A program made the position numbers and the translations under genes. Of a DNA stretch of 32,420 bases, positions 1 to 9,871 are shown in pieces. The stretch is from Rostrohypoxylon terebratum (Eukaryota; Ascomycota; Sordariomycetes; Xylariales; Hypoxylaceae), in assembly GCA_022497145.1 (NCBI GenBank), contig MU386050.1, positions 1 to 32,420 of the forward strand, in the 5' to 3' direction. The stretch's first letter is position 1, and each line of letters starts with the position of its first letter. Under the pieces are notes generated by a model. That model was given only the letters and a program-made list of their open reading frames with translations, did not search any database and was not told the DNA's origin.

Positions 1-593
1 CCTACAGTATTGTTACCTTAAAACCAAGTACCCCAGGGTACGTATCCGCTCTACGAAGTCAGTTAGACAGAAGTAGTAGACGGGTTCGTAACAGCAAGCC
101 AACTTGCACTCAGGGAAACTTCACCTAGTTGTGTGACTTAAGTTGATGGATCCCATAAACTTAAAGACATAGTTTCATTCAATAGAGAAGCATTGAGAGT
201 AAGAATGCCTGGGGTTCATGTAGAGATAGCTAAGAAGGAGCTCTTCTACTTGCGTAATTGTATACATTCGGTACCTACTAGATATATTTGCTAGCGCACT
301 ATCCTAGATAATGCCAATATCCAGCTTCCAACTTCCCATAATGTCGAAAAACATAAAATCATTACTTAGGCCCTACTAGGTAGGTATATTATTAAGATTC
401 CCGAGATACACGATTCCAAGATTGGTGATTCGCACTGTAGCTGCCATATCTAACTTCAACTACATTCTACTTTCCTTGTAACAACAGATATTGTCACACT
501 CGATAAAACCGAATTATCTTTATCACATATATCATTAGAGGTCCGACGGACTCGTTTAGATTTCAAGGTATCTTTTCTTCGCTTCTAAACGGG
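1..593. other. intergenic, no gene seen
   Basis: A+T-rich sequence downstream of the Ecm33-like gene. I see no open frame with protein-like composition, no tRNA-type box pair and no tandem array. Short TAGGTAGGTA-type motifs (around 377-390) resemble the palindromic motif that recurs elsewhere in the window. The 3' untranslated region of the neighbouring minus-strand gene must lie at its right-hand end. Confidence 0.6.
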
Positions 594-1546
594 CTATAGC
601 ATGTGAAATAAACTAAATAACATTGCCAGCCCACTCAATAGACTGATGTGACGACTCGGCGTCCTATTCGCGAAGGCCGGAACAACCCCCCTACCCTGAC
701 AAGTATAATTGCCTTTGAAAGAACCGTGATACCTCAGCGAGTCTAGGTAGGCGCAATCATAAGTCGAATCCGTCGATGTTAGAAAGAAACTTTCAGTGAC
801 GTATACGTGACCCGGTTCTGGGTCATTCGACGATAAGGGGTAGCTGATCTGAGATTAGTGGATCATCTACGATAAGACGGGGTTTATGTAATAGGGGAAT
901 AGGGGCTACACAGTTTTGAAATAAGTAGCGCCCAAATAGTCACTCACAAGAAGTCGGAATGGAAGTTTCCATCCGAAAAAGTGAACCGCGTCAGATTGCG
1001 CAATCCCCAATCCCAAAAGCTCGAGCCGCCCTGGTACTTGATCTTGTTGGTATCGAGCAAGGGATTATCCACGATCTCGACGACTGTCCACTGCGGCGCA
1101 TCCGTCCCCGTCGGCGGAAGAGATATCGTCTGTCCTGGTTTTGGGTCGGGAAGTATTAGCGTCTCGAGAATTGGGTTGCCGGCGATGCGGATCTGGTCCG
1201 TGATGTGCAGGCTAGTCAGATTGAGTTCCGTGAAATTGTTATTATACAAATTGACGCAAGCCACAGTCTTCAGGTCGGAGAAACCGATAAAATTGTCGCA
1301 GCCCGTGACCTCGAGACTGACCTGGCTTGCGTCGTTCCCGTTGATTGGAGCATCTGCGGCAGCGGCAGCTTGCGTCTCGAGCGAAATGGTCGACGTCGTA
1401 CAAGAGTCCGCGATGGCAAGCCTTCCTATTGGGTTCACGATTTAGTAGGTACATAGCTTACCCAGTGGTAGTCTAGCTCGGCATTCTAAAGCCGCGGAAG
1501 ACTCACTATTGATAATAAAGGCTAAGAGGTACAGGTGTGTCTTCAT
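594..1546 (-). CDS. Ecm33-like GPI-anchored cell-wall protein
   Basis: Read on the minus strand as exon 1 (1546 down to 1507, or to 1462), exon 2 (1425-948) and exon 3 (843-594), giving 255 or 270 aa. The product starts with a hydrophobic signal segment (MKTHLYLLAFII). A SCTTSTISLETQ start and the NLYNNNFTELNL region of a receptor-L/Ecm33-type leucine-rich fold follow. Exon 3 adds the family's C-terminal cysteine block (STYDC...LDSLR...GSFKGNYTCQG) and a hydrophobic tail (ISLLSGLAMLFSLFHML) typical of a GPI signal. Exon 2 to 3 splicing uses donor GTGAGT (947-942) and acceptor CAG (846-844), a 104-nt intron that joins the frame as DFFYPLSSND. The first intron is uncertain: donor GTGAGT at 1506 (81 nt) or GTAAGC at 1461 (36 nt, very short); both keep frame. 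Ecm33 proteins act in wall organisation at the cell surface. This one is shorter than the roughly 400-aa canonical form, so it is a short paralogue. Confidence 0.75.
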
Positions 1547-2417
1547 GCTTTTCTCGATCATCTGTTGAGCTGATGCACGTTTCAGTCTCCAAGAACTTAT
1601 TTAACGCATTGTCTCAGCCACCAAAAAAGGCCGTAACTCGGATGTATACACCCGTCGCCTTAAGTTATGATATTGCCGGGTCGATAGCTCAAGAAATGTT
1701 GGTTGGGTAGGTACGTTTGATGAAAGAGTCCTTTTTTGGTATACGATCTGGAACAATACACATTGTAGAACAAGTCAAGACGGAAAGGGAAAAAGAAATC
1801 GAGAAAACCAGTGGAAACAGTAGTAATCTAAGTCCATGGACAAGAATTTCATCTTATCTGTACACGTTTGTGTTGATTACATAGGTACATACACCTGTTT
1901 GAGTGCAGGAGTGTGGTTGTATCTCTCCCTTGCTTCGTCTAGTTTCCCCACCAAGACTTGGCCGATATGGTGTTGGTCACAAAGAAAATTTATCCTGCGC
2001 AGGCACACCGAAATCGACGTATAATCGACCGAAGAGTTGATTATAAAAGACATATGACCAGCCAGTCATATTTGAGAATGCAATGAGTCACTTGGGGGCC
2101 ATCAGGCCAGAACGTTGATGGGTGAATCTAGCGGCCCTATCACAGTCCATCTCCTCCGAGTTACTCATGGAAAGGTTGCACAATGACATCCACGGCAATA
2201 TTGCTAATCTCTCATTAGTTAGACATTGTCCCAGTCAGGTATAGATTGGGAAACCCAGGCGCTTAGGACCTTGGGTCACTTGCGAAGTCAGTATATTGAC
2301 TGGAATTTTGCGGTTGCTTCTACCATACATGTTATCTACCTACATATACCGGAGTCGGCACCTAGCCTGCATAAGAGAACTCAAGTACATTTCTCCTCGT
2401 CATATATATAACTAGCT
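1547..2417. other. intergenic, no gene seen
   Basis: This stretch lies between two minus-strand genes. It must hold the promoter of the Ecm33-like gene (left end) and the 3' end of the But2-domain gene (right end). Open frames here are below 65 codons, lack family resemblance and are not linked by plausible splice sites. No repeat or RNA gene was recognised. Confidence 0.55.
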
Positions 2418-3130
2418 TTACCCGCAATACTCCTCAGGGCAAGGTAGCCCGTAGCTGTACGCATTATAAAGTCCAATCGGGCAACTATCTTGGTCCTGAA
2501 AGAACTCCAGGCTCGTATCATCCGACGAGATTACTGCCTTCGCGTCAGTACCCTGAAATTATCGTGGGAGCAAAGATTGAACTTACATCCAGATACACAT
2601 TTTCCGGCCGAAAAAGTGCAAGGTCCAACATCAATGGTGTATGCAAAGCCCGGTTCCATGTGGAAGGTGTGGGAGGGGAAGATACCAGGCTGCGGCTGAT
2701 TCGTGTATGTCGTCTGCGAATCCGGACAACTGCCAGCCAAGTATCCCGTGAACTTGAAATTACCGGGCCCGCTATACTTGTAATAAGAAGTTTTCAACTG
2801 GTCCTGGGTAGGGAAGAGAAATTCAAGAGTGCAGTTATCATTGGCGCGGTCTTGGGGAACATCGAAGCTGATGATGGACGAAATGTCGCCTGGCGTAACA
2901 CGGCCTCTGTACTGCGGACCAAACGCTCGGCTCGGTTGCTTCGCCGAGATCTGCGTTATGTAATGCGGGAATTCGAATTGACCAGGCTCGAGGTAACCTG
3001 GACAAGTATCATTCCCGGCTTTCTTGTCGCTGATCCATTTGTGGTCTCCTAGTGCGCGTTTAGAGATGAGCTGGAAGGGCGTGGCGCCGACAGTCCCTAG
3101 GGTTACAGCAAGGCAGTGTAGGAAGCGCAT
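2418..3130 (-). CDS. secreted But2 C-terminal-domain protein
   Basis: Exon 1 is 3130-2587 and exon 2 is 2533-2418 on the minus strand, encoding 219 aa. The 53-nt intron has donor GTAAGT (2586-2581), branch CTGAC and acceptor GGCAG. The start at 3130 (A at -3) opens a signal peptide (MRFLHCLAVTLGTVGATPF), followed by a Lys-Arg at residues 19-20 that could be a kexin site. The body matches the fungal 'ubiquitin 3 binding protein But2 C-terminal' domain: FPHYITQI near the start, SSIISFDVPQ, CTLEFLFP, then a glycine/Tyr-rich strand region. Exon 2 supplies the diagnostic ending SLEFFQDQDSCPIGLY. Despite the domain name, these are small secreted proteins of unknown role in filamentous fungi, and I infer an extracellular location. 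If the intron is kept, the frame runs 18 codons further to an unrelated end, so splicing is needed for the conserved C-terminus. Confidence 0.85.
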
Positions 3131-5106
3131 TTTGATGTGTGACCAAAGCCCAAGGACGATGACCGACCGACAGTACAAATAGATATGCTCGAGAGGCTCG
3201 GTGAGGTGAGTGAAAGACTTTCACCGTCAGGATACCATGGTTTTATACTAAATTAATACCTAGGCAAAGGAGAAGCTAGTACAAGCCACCATCGCAGTCT
3301 CAGTCCTCCGAGCGCCTCTATCACCGACCCGCTCTTTCATCTTCTCATATATAGTATCGCAGAATCAATAGTCTGCAAAAAGAAAAGTCCGTATGGTACT
3401 AAATCATGACAACTAAATGCAACCCTCTCATATAATTTCCCTATCATCGAATAATGATAGAGGAGGCAAGTATGTGGTATTAATTAATATTAATATCTTC
3501 ATTGCATACTTAGTTTTGCTATTAAAATTAGTGATCTTATATTATGCGAAACTCCGGAAACTCCATCTATATCTACTGCAAGGTCTTGACGGGCGTCTTG
3601 CAGGTAGAAGAAGGCATAGTGTCTTACTTGACGGTAGTTCCCGCAGCAAAAGCATGAAAGTCAACGCACGTTCCCGAATAACGTTCTCTTCGTATCACTC
3701 GCATTCCCCCTGTTGTGCAAGTCAGGCACGCATACAATATGGACGCCCTCGATGCTGCTTAATTGCGCGGTTTCTCACGTACCACCTCGTAAGTACATCT
3801 GCAGATAAGCTTAAAGGAGGTGTACCACATGGCAAGGATAGTTTTATTATCGAGATCATCGCTCCAGATCCATAGGAGGCCTAATTGGGGACAAGGACTC
3901 TTCATATGGAGGTTTCATCCACGTTCCTTTGTCTTACTCGCATAAGAAAGCCATGGTGAGTTCGACAAGGTACCTCTCCTAAGTTTTTTTTTTGGATATG
4001 GATACAAGATAGACGCAGCAAATCTCTTGCGTTATGCGTCACGTGTCCCTCGTCAACGACCACAGTAACATTTATTCATGGGTCGTTCAGGCGGTCAATT
4101 CACCAGGCACCTGTCCAGAAGTGAAGGTTAAATAACATGATACACTGTCAAATTCCCAATGGCGGTGTATCAGTTCCAATTGACCAATTGGTCAGGTTAG
4201 TTGATGCCTCAGGCACCTCAATCATTCCTACACTAGTACATCACGGTTGTACATAACGGTCCCTTCTGAGATGGGGTGACCTAGGGTTCGATTCCGTAAA
4301 GGATCTTGAAAAAGGGAGGCAAATAAGTACCCAACAGCGGGGGCGCAATAGCCCGGAGCCGAATACATCCTGGGCTGGGCCTGAGGAGGACTTTCGAGGA
4401 GGGGCCGGGAGTTCTCTTTTTGCTTTATGTGACGAACCTATACTTAGGCTTAGTAAGTATAGCTTCATAAGGGGGTCTTGATTTTAAGGTAACAGTAATC
4501 GTAGAGGTCAAGTGTAATCAATCAAGTATGTTCGTCAGAGAGGCTTGGAGTCCTCTCCCTACTCGTAGTGAATAGACTTAGATTGATAACTGAAGATCTG
4601 AATGAATGACTAGATACATAGGAGCCTGCCATGTTTATATAGATATCCTTCTCTTGTGGGTTGGTCCCTTTCCTTCTGCTGGATCGTTTGAATCGCTATT
4701 CGCAACGGCGATTTGGGCGATCCTCAAATCGCTTGAATCGTTGTTCGTGACTGCGATTCGAGCGATTTAGTCACGTGATATTCGGGAGATGATTTTATCC
4801 GTGTGGTTTCTTAGGTGGGTTGTGACACTTTATTCATCGATTATTTCTCAACAATGTGCTATTATGCGATCTTCATCAAACATGATCTAAAATTGGAAGC
4901 ATCGAAGTCACATTTTTAATAGTATCTATTCCATAATAACAAAGCGTATAACCTGGGGACAATGACATTATGTCACAAGCTTTGTTATCGACATTGTTGT
5001 ACCATGGTCACGTTGTTTAGAAAGAACTCACTTAGCCTCCAAGTATATTTAACACAACCTACTCCTCTATGGTAGATATCCCCATACGTTGCAAACCAAG
5101 ACTAAA
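3131..5106. other. 2-kb intergenic region, repeats only
   Basis: No convincing gene. An open frame at 3417-3875 has one hydrophobic stretch but no recognisable domain. A 14-bp perfect palindrome TGACCAATTGGTCA lies at 4181-4194, with a CCAAT core on each strand. A GGTTCGATTCC box at 4274 looks like a tRNA B-box, but no matching acceptor or D-arm could be folded around it. A 45-bp duplicated unit lies at 4683-4772 and is listed separately. The right-hand end carries the promoter of the kinase-like gene at 5107. Confidence 0.55.
4683..4772. repeat. two-copy 45-bp tandem repeat with hairpin
   Basis: Copies at 4683-4727 and 4728-4772. Over the first 39 positions they differ at 8 sites, 7 of which are transitions (C/T or A/G). 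Each copy contains an inverted pair: AATCGC/GCGATT in copy 1 (4691-4696 with 4708-4713) and AATCGT/GCGATT in copy 2 (4736-4741 with 4753-4758), where the one changed position still gives a G-T wobble pair. The transition bias is what repeat-induced point mutation or cytosine deamination leaves. Function unknown. Confidence 0.7.
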
Positions 5107-5793
5107 ATGCCTGCTAAAGTACTTCCAATCATCAGCATCTTCGGAATTTTCCCACAAGGAAAAGACGAATTGGGCGCTAAGCTTGCCTACCAATTTGGAT
5201 TATTCCACTTAAAGGTCGCAGATTTGCTCGGAGAGTTGGAAAAGTCCCCCCTAGCTAAGAAGACCGTAGAACAATATGTGGAAGGTTATGTCTCAGAAGG
5301 CGGTATCGTCCCCATTGGTGCCGCTGAAACAATAAGAAATTACTTCAAGGATACCGTCGGGGACACAATCGCCATGTGCAAAAGCCGTGGCCAACTCACT
5401 CTCCTAGGTATCCTTTCTCCAGTCCTGGATGTCAAGATGAGGTGGGCGACGAAGACAGGTAGGTATCGGGCCATCCTCCTGGACGGCTTCCCACGCAACT
5501 TGGATGAATTCTGGGATGCTCATGCGATATTGGGTAAGCCGATCCCCGACCTTACCATCTTGATCGACTGTCGGGAGAGATATGCGCGAGACCGCTTTGA
5601 GAAGTGCTCTATCGATGATACTGCGAAGCATATCGTCTCTTATTTCATGCGTATGCCTCCTCTACTTCCCGAATTAGAACGCATAGGACTTGTAAGGAGC
5701 CCATACGACGATGCTGATCCCATCGACAATGCATACATCACGCTTCTTGCCAATCTCTTCGTCAATGACAAGTGGGCCAGTATCGTCAACTGA
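5107..5793 (+). CDS. nucleoside monophosphate kinase-like protein, degenerate P-loop
   Basis: An intronless 228-aa frame starting at ATG 5107 (AAA before the ATG; the frame is open slightly upstream but has no earlier ATG). The fold looks like the adenylate/UMP-CMP kinase family. An N-terminal beta-strand enters a P-loop-like turn (IFGIFPQGKDELGAKL, residues 11-26), the family signature LLDGFPRN is at 124-131, and a strand ILIDCRERYARDRF is at 151-164. Two catalytic features are altered. The P-loop has GKD where GKGT/GKST is expected, and the Arg-containing motif before the double Asp of the LID region is replaced by CSIDD (167-171). A cytosolic nucleotide kinase would pass phosphate from ATP to a nucleoside monophosphate. 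Here I infer a divergent or inactive paralogue. It converges on the GST pseudogene, 197 bp away. Confidence 0.75.
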   Translation: MPAKVLPIISIFGIFPQGKDELGAKLAYQFGLFHLKVADLLGELEKSPLAKKTVEQYVEGYVSEGGIVPIGAAETIRNYFKDTVGDTIAMCKSRGQLTLLGILSPVLDVKMRWATKTGRYRAILLDGFPRNLDEFWDAHAILGKPIPDLTILIDCRERYARDRFEKCSIDDTAKHIVSYFMRMPPLLPELERIGLVRSPYDDADPIDNAYITLLANLFVNDKWASIVN

Positions 5794-5990
5794 TCAGTTA
5801 TTGGTTGACTTTTATTCATCTTCGGGCATATTAGCGTCAAAATAGCCAGGTACCTAGTTAGAAACCTCTCTGAATAAAACATGTTTTTTTTATTAAGAAA
5901 AAAGAAGAGCGACTTAAGAAACTTCGTGATTAAAGTATCCCCCTATTGATGTAGCCCACATCGCATCCCCTCAACTCCCCAACCCTAACA

Positions 5991-6932
5991 TCACGGCACA
6001 ACGTTTCCCTGCCTCGTAGTCTTCGCCGGCTCTGACTGCACCGTATCGTCAACATGGCGCCTATAAACCTGCACATAATGCACATATTCACTCATCGTAT
6101 TCGTCATGTCCTCCCTCTCCTCCACCGCATCCAACCACTTCCTCCAGCGCCCCCCCGTGTCCCGGCTCTGGGATCCCCAATCCACCTTCAAACTCCCCAA
6201 ACACCCATAGTCTAACTGCCCACGGGATGAGCGCGATATCCGCAATACTCAGATCCGAGCCGAAGAACAGCGGGCTCTCGGAATCGGCCTCTCGCGCCAA
6301 TCCTAATAGGTAGGATTTGAACTCGCAGCGCAGACCGTCAAGCCATTCGGTGCCATCCGCATGCGCCGATGGCTAGAATTGCCGGAGCCGGTGGTACGCC
6401 GGTCTGCCACGCGACGTGACGAAAAATCGACTCAAATGCGCGCCTCCACTCTCGCGTAATCACAAGGAATTAAAGGAATAAAAAAAAACTTATTATGCGG
6501 GTAATGCTTTTTCGTCAAGGTCCTCGCACAGCACCCGTACTCTCGTACAACGCCTTCCCATGCGCGACCTCGAACGTCAGCACGAGCCGGCACATACAAA
6601 TGAACGTGCGGCGGCTCCGAGCCCCCATCGTACGGGTTGATCTCGATGCACTACTGGTACAGTATGCGTTTTTCCTCGGGCGTGATCCAAATGCGCTGCG
6701 AATTAGCCCGCGAGCAATTTCAGAGGCTACCCCGCTGGGTGTTTCTATGAAGCGGAATTACCTAGTTGGTGTTAGGTGCGTAGGTGTAGGTATTTATCTA
6801 CAGATGTGGTGCGATTTGCGATGCGATCGCTGTGGTAGGAGAAGTGACGGGAAAGGATTTGGGACGTACATGGACCGTTTCCTTGGCGAGACTCGTTGCG
6901 ATGGGAGGGAGACCGGCATCTGGAAAGGGCAT
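5991..6932 (-). pseudogene. glutathione S-transferase (omega-like) pseudogene
   Basis: Minus-strand pieces of one GST can be followed across all frames. They are a start MPFPDAGLPPIATSLAKETV (from ATG 6932), then SQRIWITPEEKRILYQ and CIEINPYD (about 6690-6615), FEVAHGKALYEST and, in another frame, VLCEDLDEK (about 6580-6500), then YARVEARI, then PSAHADGTEWLDGLR and DLSIADIALIPWAVRLWVF (6370-6190), and finally KWLDAVEEREDM to TRQGNVVP with its stop at 5993-5991. Breaks include in-frame stops after ILYQ, after YARVEARI and after YHRLRQF, plus several frame changes, one at the C7 run near 6150. The stops fit TGG to TAG/TGA and CAG to TAG changes. The family conjugates glutathione to electrophiles in the cytosol. 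An intron of about 40 nt may lie near 6800-6765. The gene cannot make a full-length protein as it stands. Confidence 0.85.
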
Positions 6933-7537
6933 ATTAATCACAGGCTTTAGTTTAAAATTGTAGGATGGGTTGGAAGAGAATCAATTGAATATTCAAAAAT
7001 CTATGCGGATATATGTGAAAATGAGGCAAGTCTTGCCTTGGAGAACCATCGATTTGTACTTAGGAGTACTGAATGCTCTAGTGTAGTGTTTTCGGGATGA
7101 CGTGATGGGCAATTGGAGTATATGTATGCTGTATGCCGTATCGTTCTCGTCACATCGTACTTTGCTCGCAAACTTATGGTCCAAAGCTACATTACGCAGC
7201 TTGAATTTAATTGAGAATCTTCATTGGAGCTCTCGAATTCCCTAAGCACACTAAATCATTGTAATGGATATCAATTCCCTATCCTCTACCGCGTTGAAGC
7301 AGTGCCGCGGATGACCCAGATCCTAGAGCTTTACCAAACTCCAGAGCTCATGATATTTGCAACGCCTGATGAATGCATGCAATTGTCCACTTTTTGTCAT
7401 CCCATTTTCCAGAATGAACCCCGCCATATTGTCCGCAAACCAGAGATAAGTTGAGTTGCCCCTCTTTCGCCTTCATGTCTATATGTTGAACAATAAATCC
7501 CCCTCGTTCTCGTCATTCAATCATACACGTGATAAAT
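6933..7537. other. intergenic, no gene seen
   Basis: This lies between the GST pseudogene start and the stop codon of serine hydroxymethyltransferase, so it contains the dead promoter of the former and the 3' untranslated region of the latter. Only short open frames (below 80 codons) without protein-like character are present. Confidence 0.6.
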
Positions 7538-9181
7538 TTAGATGCCGGCATCCACTCTCCAGCCCTCTACGGGAAGAGGGAAGGTCTGAGACCAACTAGA
7601 GATTTCCTTCTTGAGCTCGTTGATCCTAGTAATGTCGCCAACTGCAAGCCTAGCCCTGAAGTCTTTGAGCTTGTTGGCTTCCTTGGGGAGGCTGGCTTGG
7701 AGCTCCTTGGCAATCTTGATGCTCTCGTCAATGTAACCGGCGACACGCTCGAAATCCTGCTCTCCGAAACCACGCGATGTCATGGCGGGGGTTCCGATAC
7801 GAATACCGAAAGGAGTGAGAGCGGACTTGTCACCAGGGGTGGCATTCTTGTTGCAGGCAATGTTGATCTGCTCAAGGACAGCCTCGATCCGTGCGCCATC
7901 GACGGACTGGGGTCTTAAGTCAAGGAGAACCATGTGAGAGTCAGTACCGTCAGAGACGAGCTTATAGCCGAGGTCCTTGAACTTGTTCTCCAAAGTCTTT
8001 GCGTTGGACACGACCTTCTGTTGGTACGCCTTGAATTCAGGAGTCTGTGCCTGCTTCAAAGCAACGGTGAGGGCGGTGATAGTGTGGTTGTGGGGACCAC
8101 CCTGGTGGCCTGGGAAGACGGAGAAGTTAATAGCGGACTCGAGATCGTACAAAGTCAGCTTGCCAGTCTTGGCATCGGTGCTACGGACACCTTTTCGGAA
8201 GAAGATCATGGCACCGCGGGGGCCACGGAGAGACTTGTGGGTTGTGGTGGTGACGATGTCAGCGTGGGGGAAGGGGGACTTGATAACCTCGGCAGCGATC
8301 AGACCAGAGATGTGAGCCATGTCAACGACAAGGTAAGCACCAACAGAGTCGGCAATCTTCCTCATACGCGCATAGTCGATCTCACGGCAGTAGGCGGAGG
8401 TACCGGCGACAAGGACCTTGGGACGGAACAATTGAGCGTTCTCCTCAAGTTTGTCGTAGTCAATGATGCCAGTGGTAAGGTCGACTCGGTAAGGCATGGT
8501 CTCGAAGTAAGTCGAGACAGCTGAGATCCTAAAGTGACCGAGTCAGCAACTGAATTTTCCGAATTATCCGAAGCAAACTTACTTTCTGGAGGGAGTCTGG
8601 TATCCATGGCTCAAATGGCCGCCGTGAGGGAGGTCTAAACCCATCAATCGACCACCAGGAGCCATAATAGCCTGGTAGACCTGTAAGTTGGCGGGGCTAC
8701 CACTGAGGCACTGGACGTTAACACCCCATTGTTCCGGGTTGAGGTGGAAGGTCTGGAGAGCACGCTTCTGGCAAAGAAGCTCGATCTCATCGATGTGTTG
8801 GTTTCCACCGTAGTATCGAGCACCGGGGTAGCCCTCGGAGTACTTGTTGGACATGGGAGAGCCTAGGGCATCGAAGACAGCACGGGATGTGACATTTTCG
8901 GAGGCAATCAGAATGATGGACTCTCGCTGTCGCTGGATTTCCTTTTTCTGTTGCCAAGGCTGTTAGTCATACGATATGACCAATTTGAGCTAATTGACTT
9001 ATTGGAGGACTTACCATAATCTCTGCAACCTCCGGATCAGAGTCGAGAAGAGATTTCTCGAGCAACTATATCGTGGGTTTAGTAAGTTTCTTCGCTGTGG
9101 CATTATTACATAAATAAATCCATGGATATTACTGACGTCCTTGTGCTCTTTGGAGAGAGCGTAAGTGCTGTTGGTAGCCAT
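7538..9181 (-). CDS. SHM2: serine hydroxymethyltransferase, cytosolic
   Basis: Four minus-strand exons: 9181-9137, 9065-9015, 8947-8583 and 8528-7538, separated by introns of 71, 67 and 54 nt with donors GTCAGT, GTAAGT and GTAAGT. The spliced length is exactly 484 codons (483 aa), the usual size. The enzyme interconverts serine plus tetrahydrofolate with glycine plus 5,10-methylene-tetrahydrofolate, using pyridoxal phosphate. Visible hallmarks are IILIASENV near the start, SNKYSEGYPGARYYGGN, LMGLDLPHGGHLSHGYQTP, VVDMAHISGLIA, the PLP site TTTTHKSLRGPRG (Lys252 forms the Schiff base) and FPGHQGGPHNHTI. The N-terminus MATNSTYALSKEHKD has no mitochondrial presequence, so this is the cytosolic isoform; a mitochondrial paralogue would be elsewhere. 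A CCAAT box on the coding strand lies 221 bp upstream of the ATG, followed by a purine-rich leader. I am very sure of the family. Confidence 0.97.
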
Positions 9182-9401
9182 TGTGTGAGTATGGGATTGG
9201 TGTGATTCGAATCACAAGATAGAAAAGATTGCAAAAGAGAATCTTTCTGGCAAGAATAGATTTGCCAGCGGACGTCAGAGCCTTTTTAGCTTTTTATTGA
9301 GATATTGAGAAGAAAAAAAAGAGAAAAGGCAGAGGACGGAGGACGGAAGACGGGCGAAGAGTAGAAAGGTGAGAAGGATAATTTTTCTTCGGCCCCAATT
9401 G

Positions 9402-9406
9402 ATTGG
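9402..9406 (-). promoter_or_regulatory. CCAAT box of the SHMT promoter
   Basis: CCAAT on the minus strand, 221 bp upstream of the SHMT start codon. A second CCAAT on the opposite strand (9395-9399) makes a near-palindromic pair. In ascomycetes such boxes are bound by the HAP complex; binding here is inferred only. Confidence 0.4.
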
Positions 9407-9841
9407 TGGGGTTCGTATTAAGTAAGAAAGGGTCCAGATGCTAAACGGCGGGGTGATGACGACGGGAGCTCGTTGGTTCCTTCTTGGTCTGCTTACACTA
9501 GGATCCGGAGTAACTAACGGAGTAGCTTAGAGTTCTGTATTTCCATTGGTAGACCCATACCGAAGTCGGCGAATCAAACCTCCCATCAAGGTTCCGAGTG
9601 TATAGAATTTATGGTCGCAGTTGCTCGCTGCGGGCAAACTTGGAACTTTGCATTATCAAATTGCCGCAAACATTGATGGCACCTGCAGTATAAAGATATT
9701 CCACATCTCTTAAGGTTCTCAGCTCTCGGATTGAAGAATGCCTGTATTACTTCAAGCAGGGCTGTCTTGGGTTGAAACCAATGACTGTTACACGGGTAAA
9801 AAGTCAACTCGGAACAGCTGGAGACTTCACAAGTCAATTTG

Positions 9842-9871
9842 ACAACCACAACCACAACCACAACCACAACC
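9842..9871. repeat. ACAACC-type hexanucleotide microsatellite
   Basis: About five tandem copies of a CCACAA-type hexamer. It produces artificial poly-Thr and poly-Val open frames on the two strands; neither looks like a gene. Confidence 0.85.

Noticed and set aside
3417..3875. 152-codon plus-strand frame with one hydrophobic segment
   Set aside because: Upstream half is A+T-rich with a chance-like hydrophobic run, the rest has no protein-like pattern, and no domain is recognised.
4188..4300. Possible tRNA gene (GGTTCGATTCC box near 4274, TGGTCAGG upstream)
   Set aside because: The T-stem has a mismatch, the 3' acceptor (AAGGATC) has no partner upstream, and no anticodon stem could be placed.
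6495..6950. 151-codon plus-strand frame
   Set aside because: It is the reverse of the GST pseudogene, whose minus-strand pieces match a known family.
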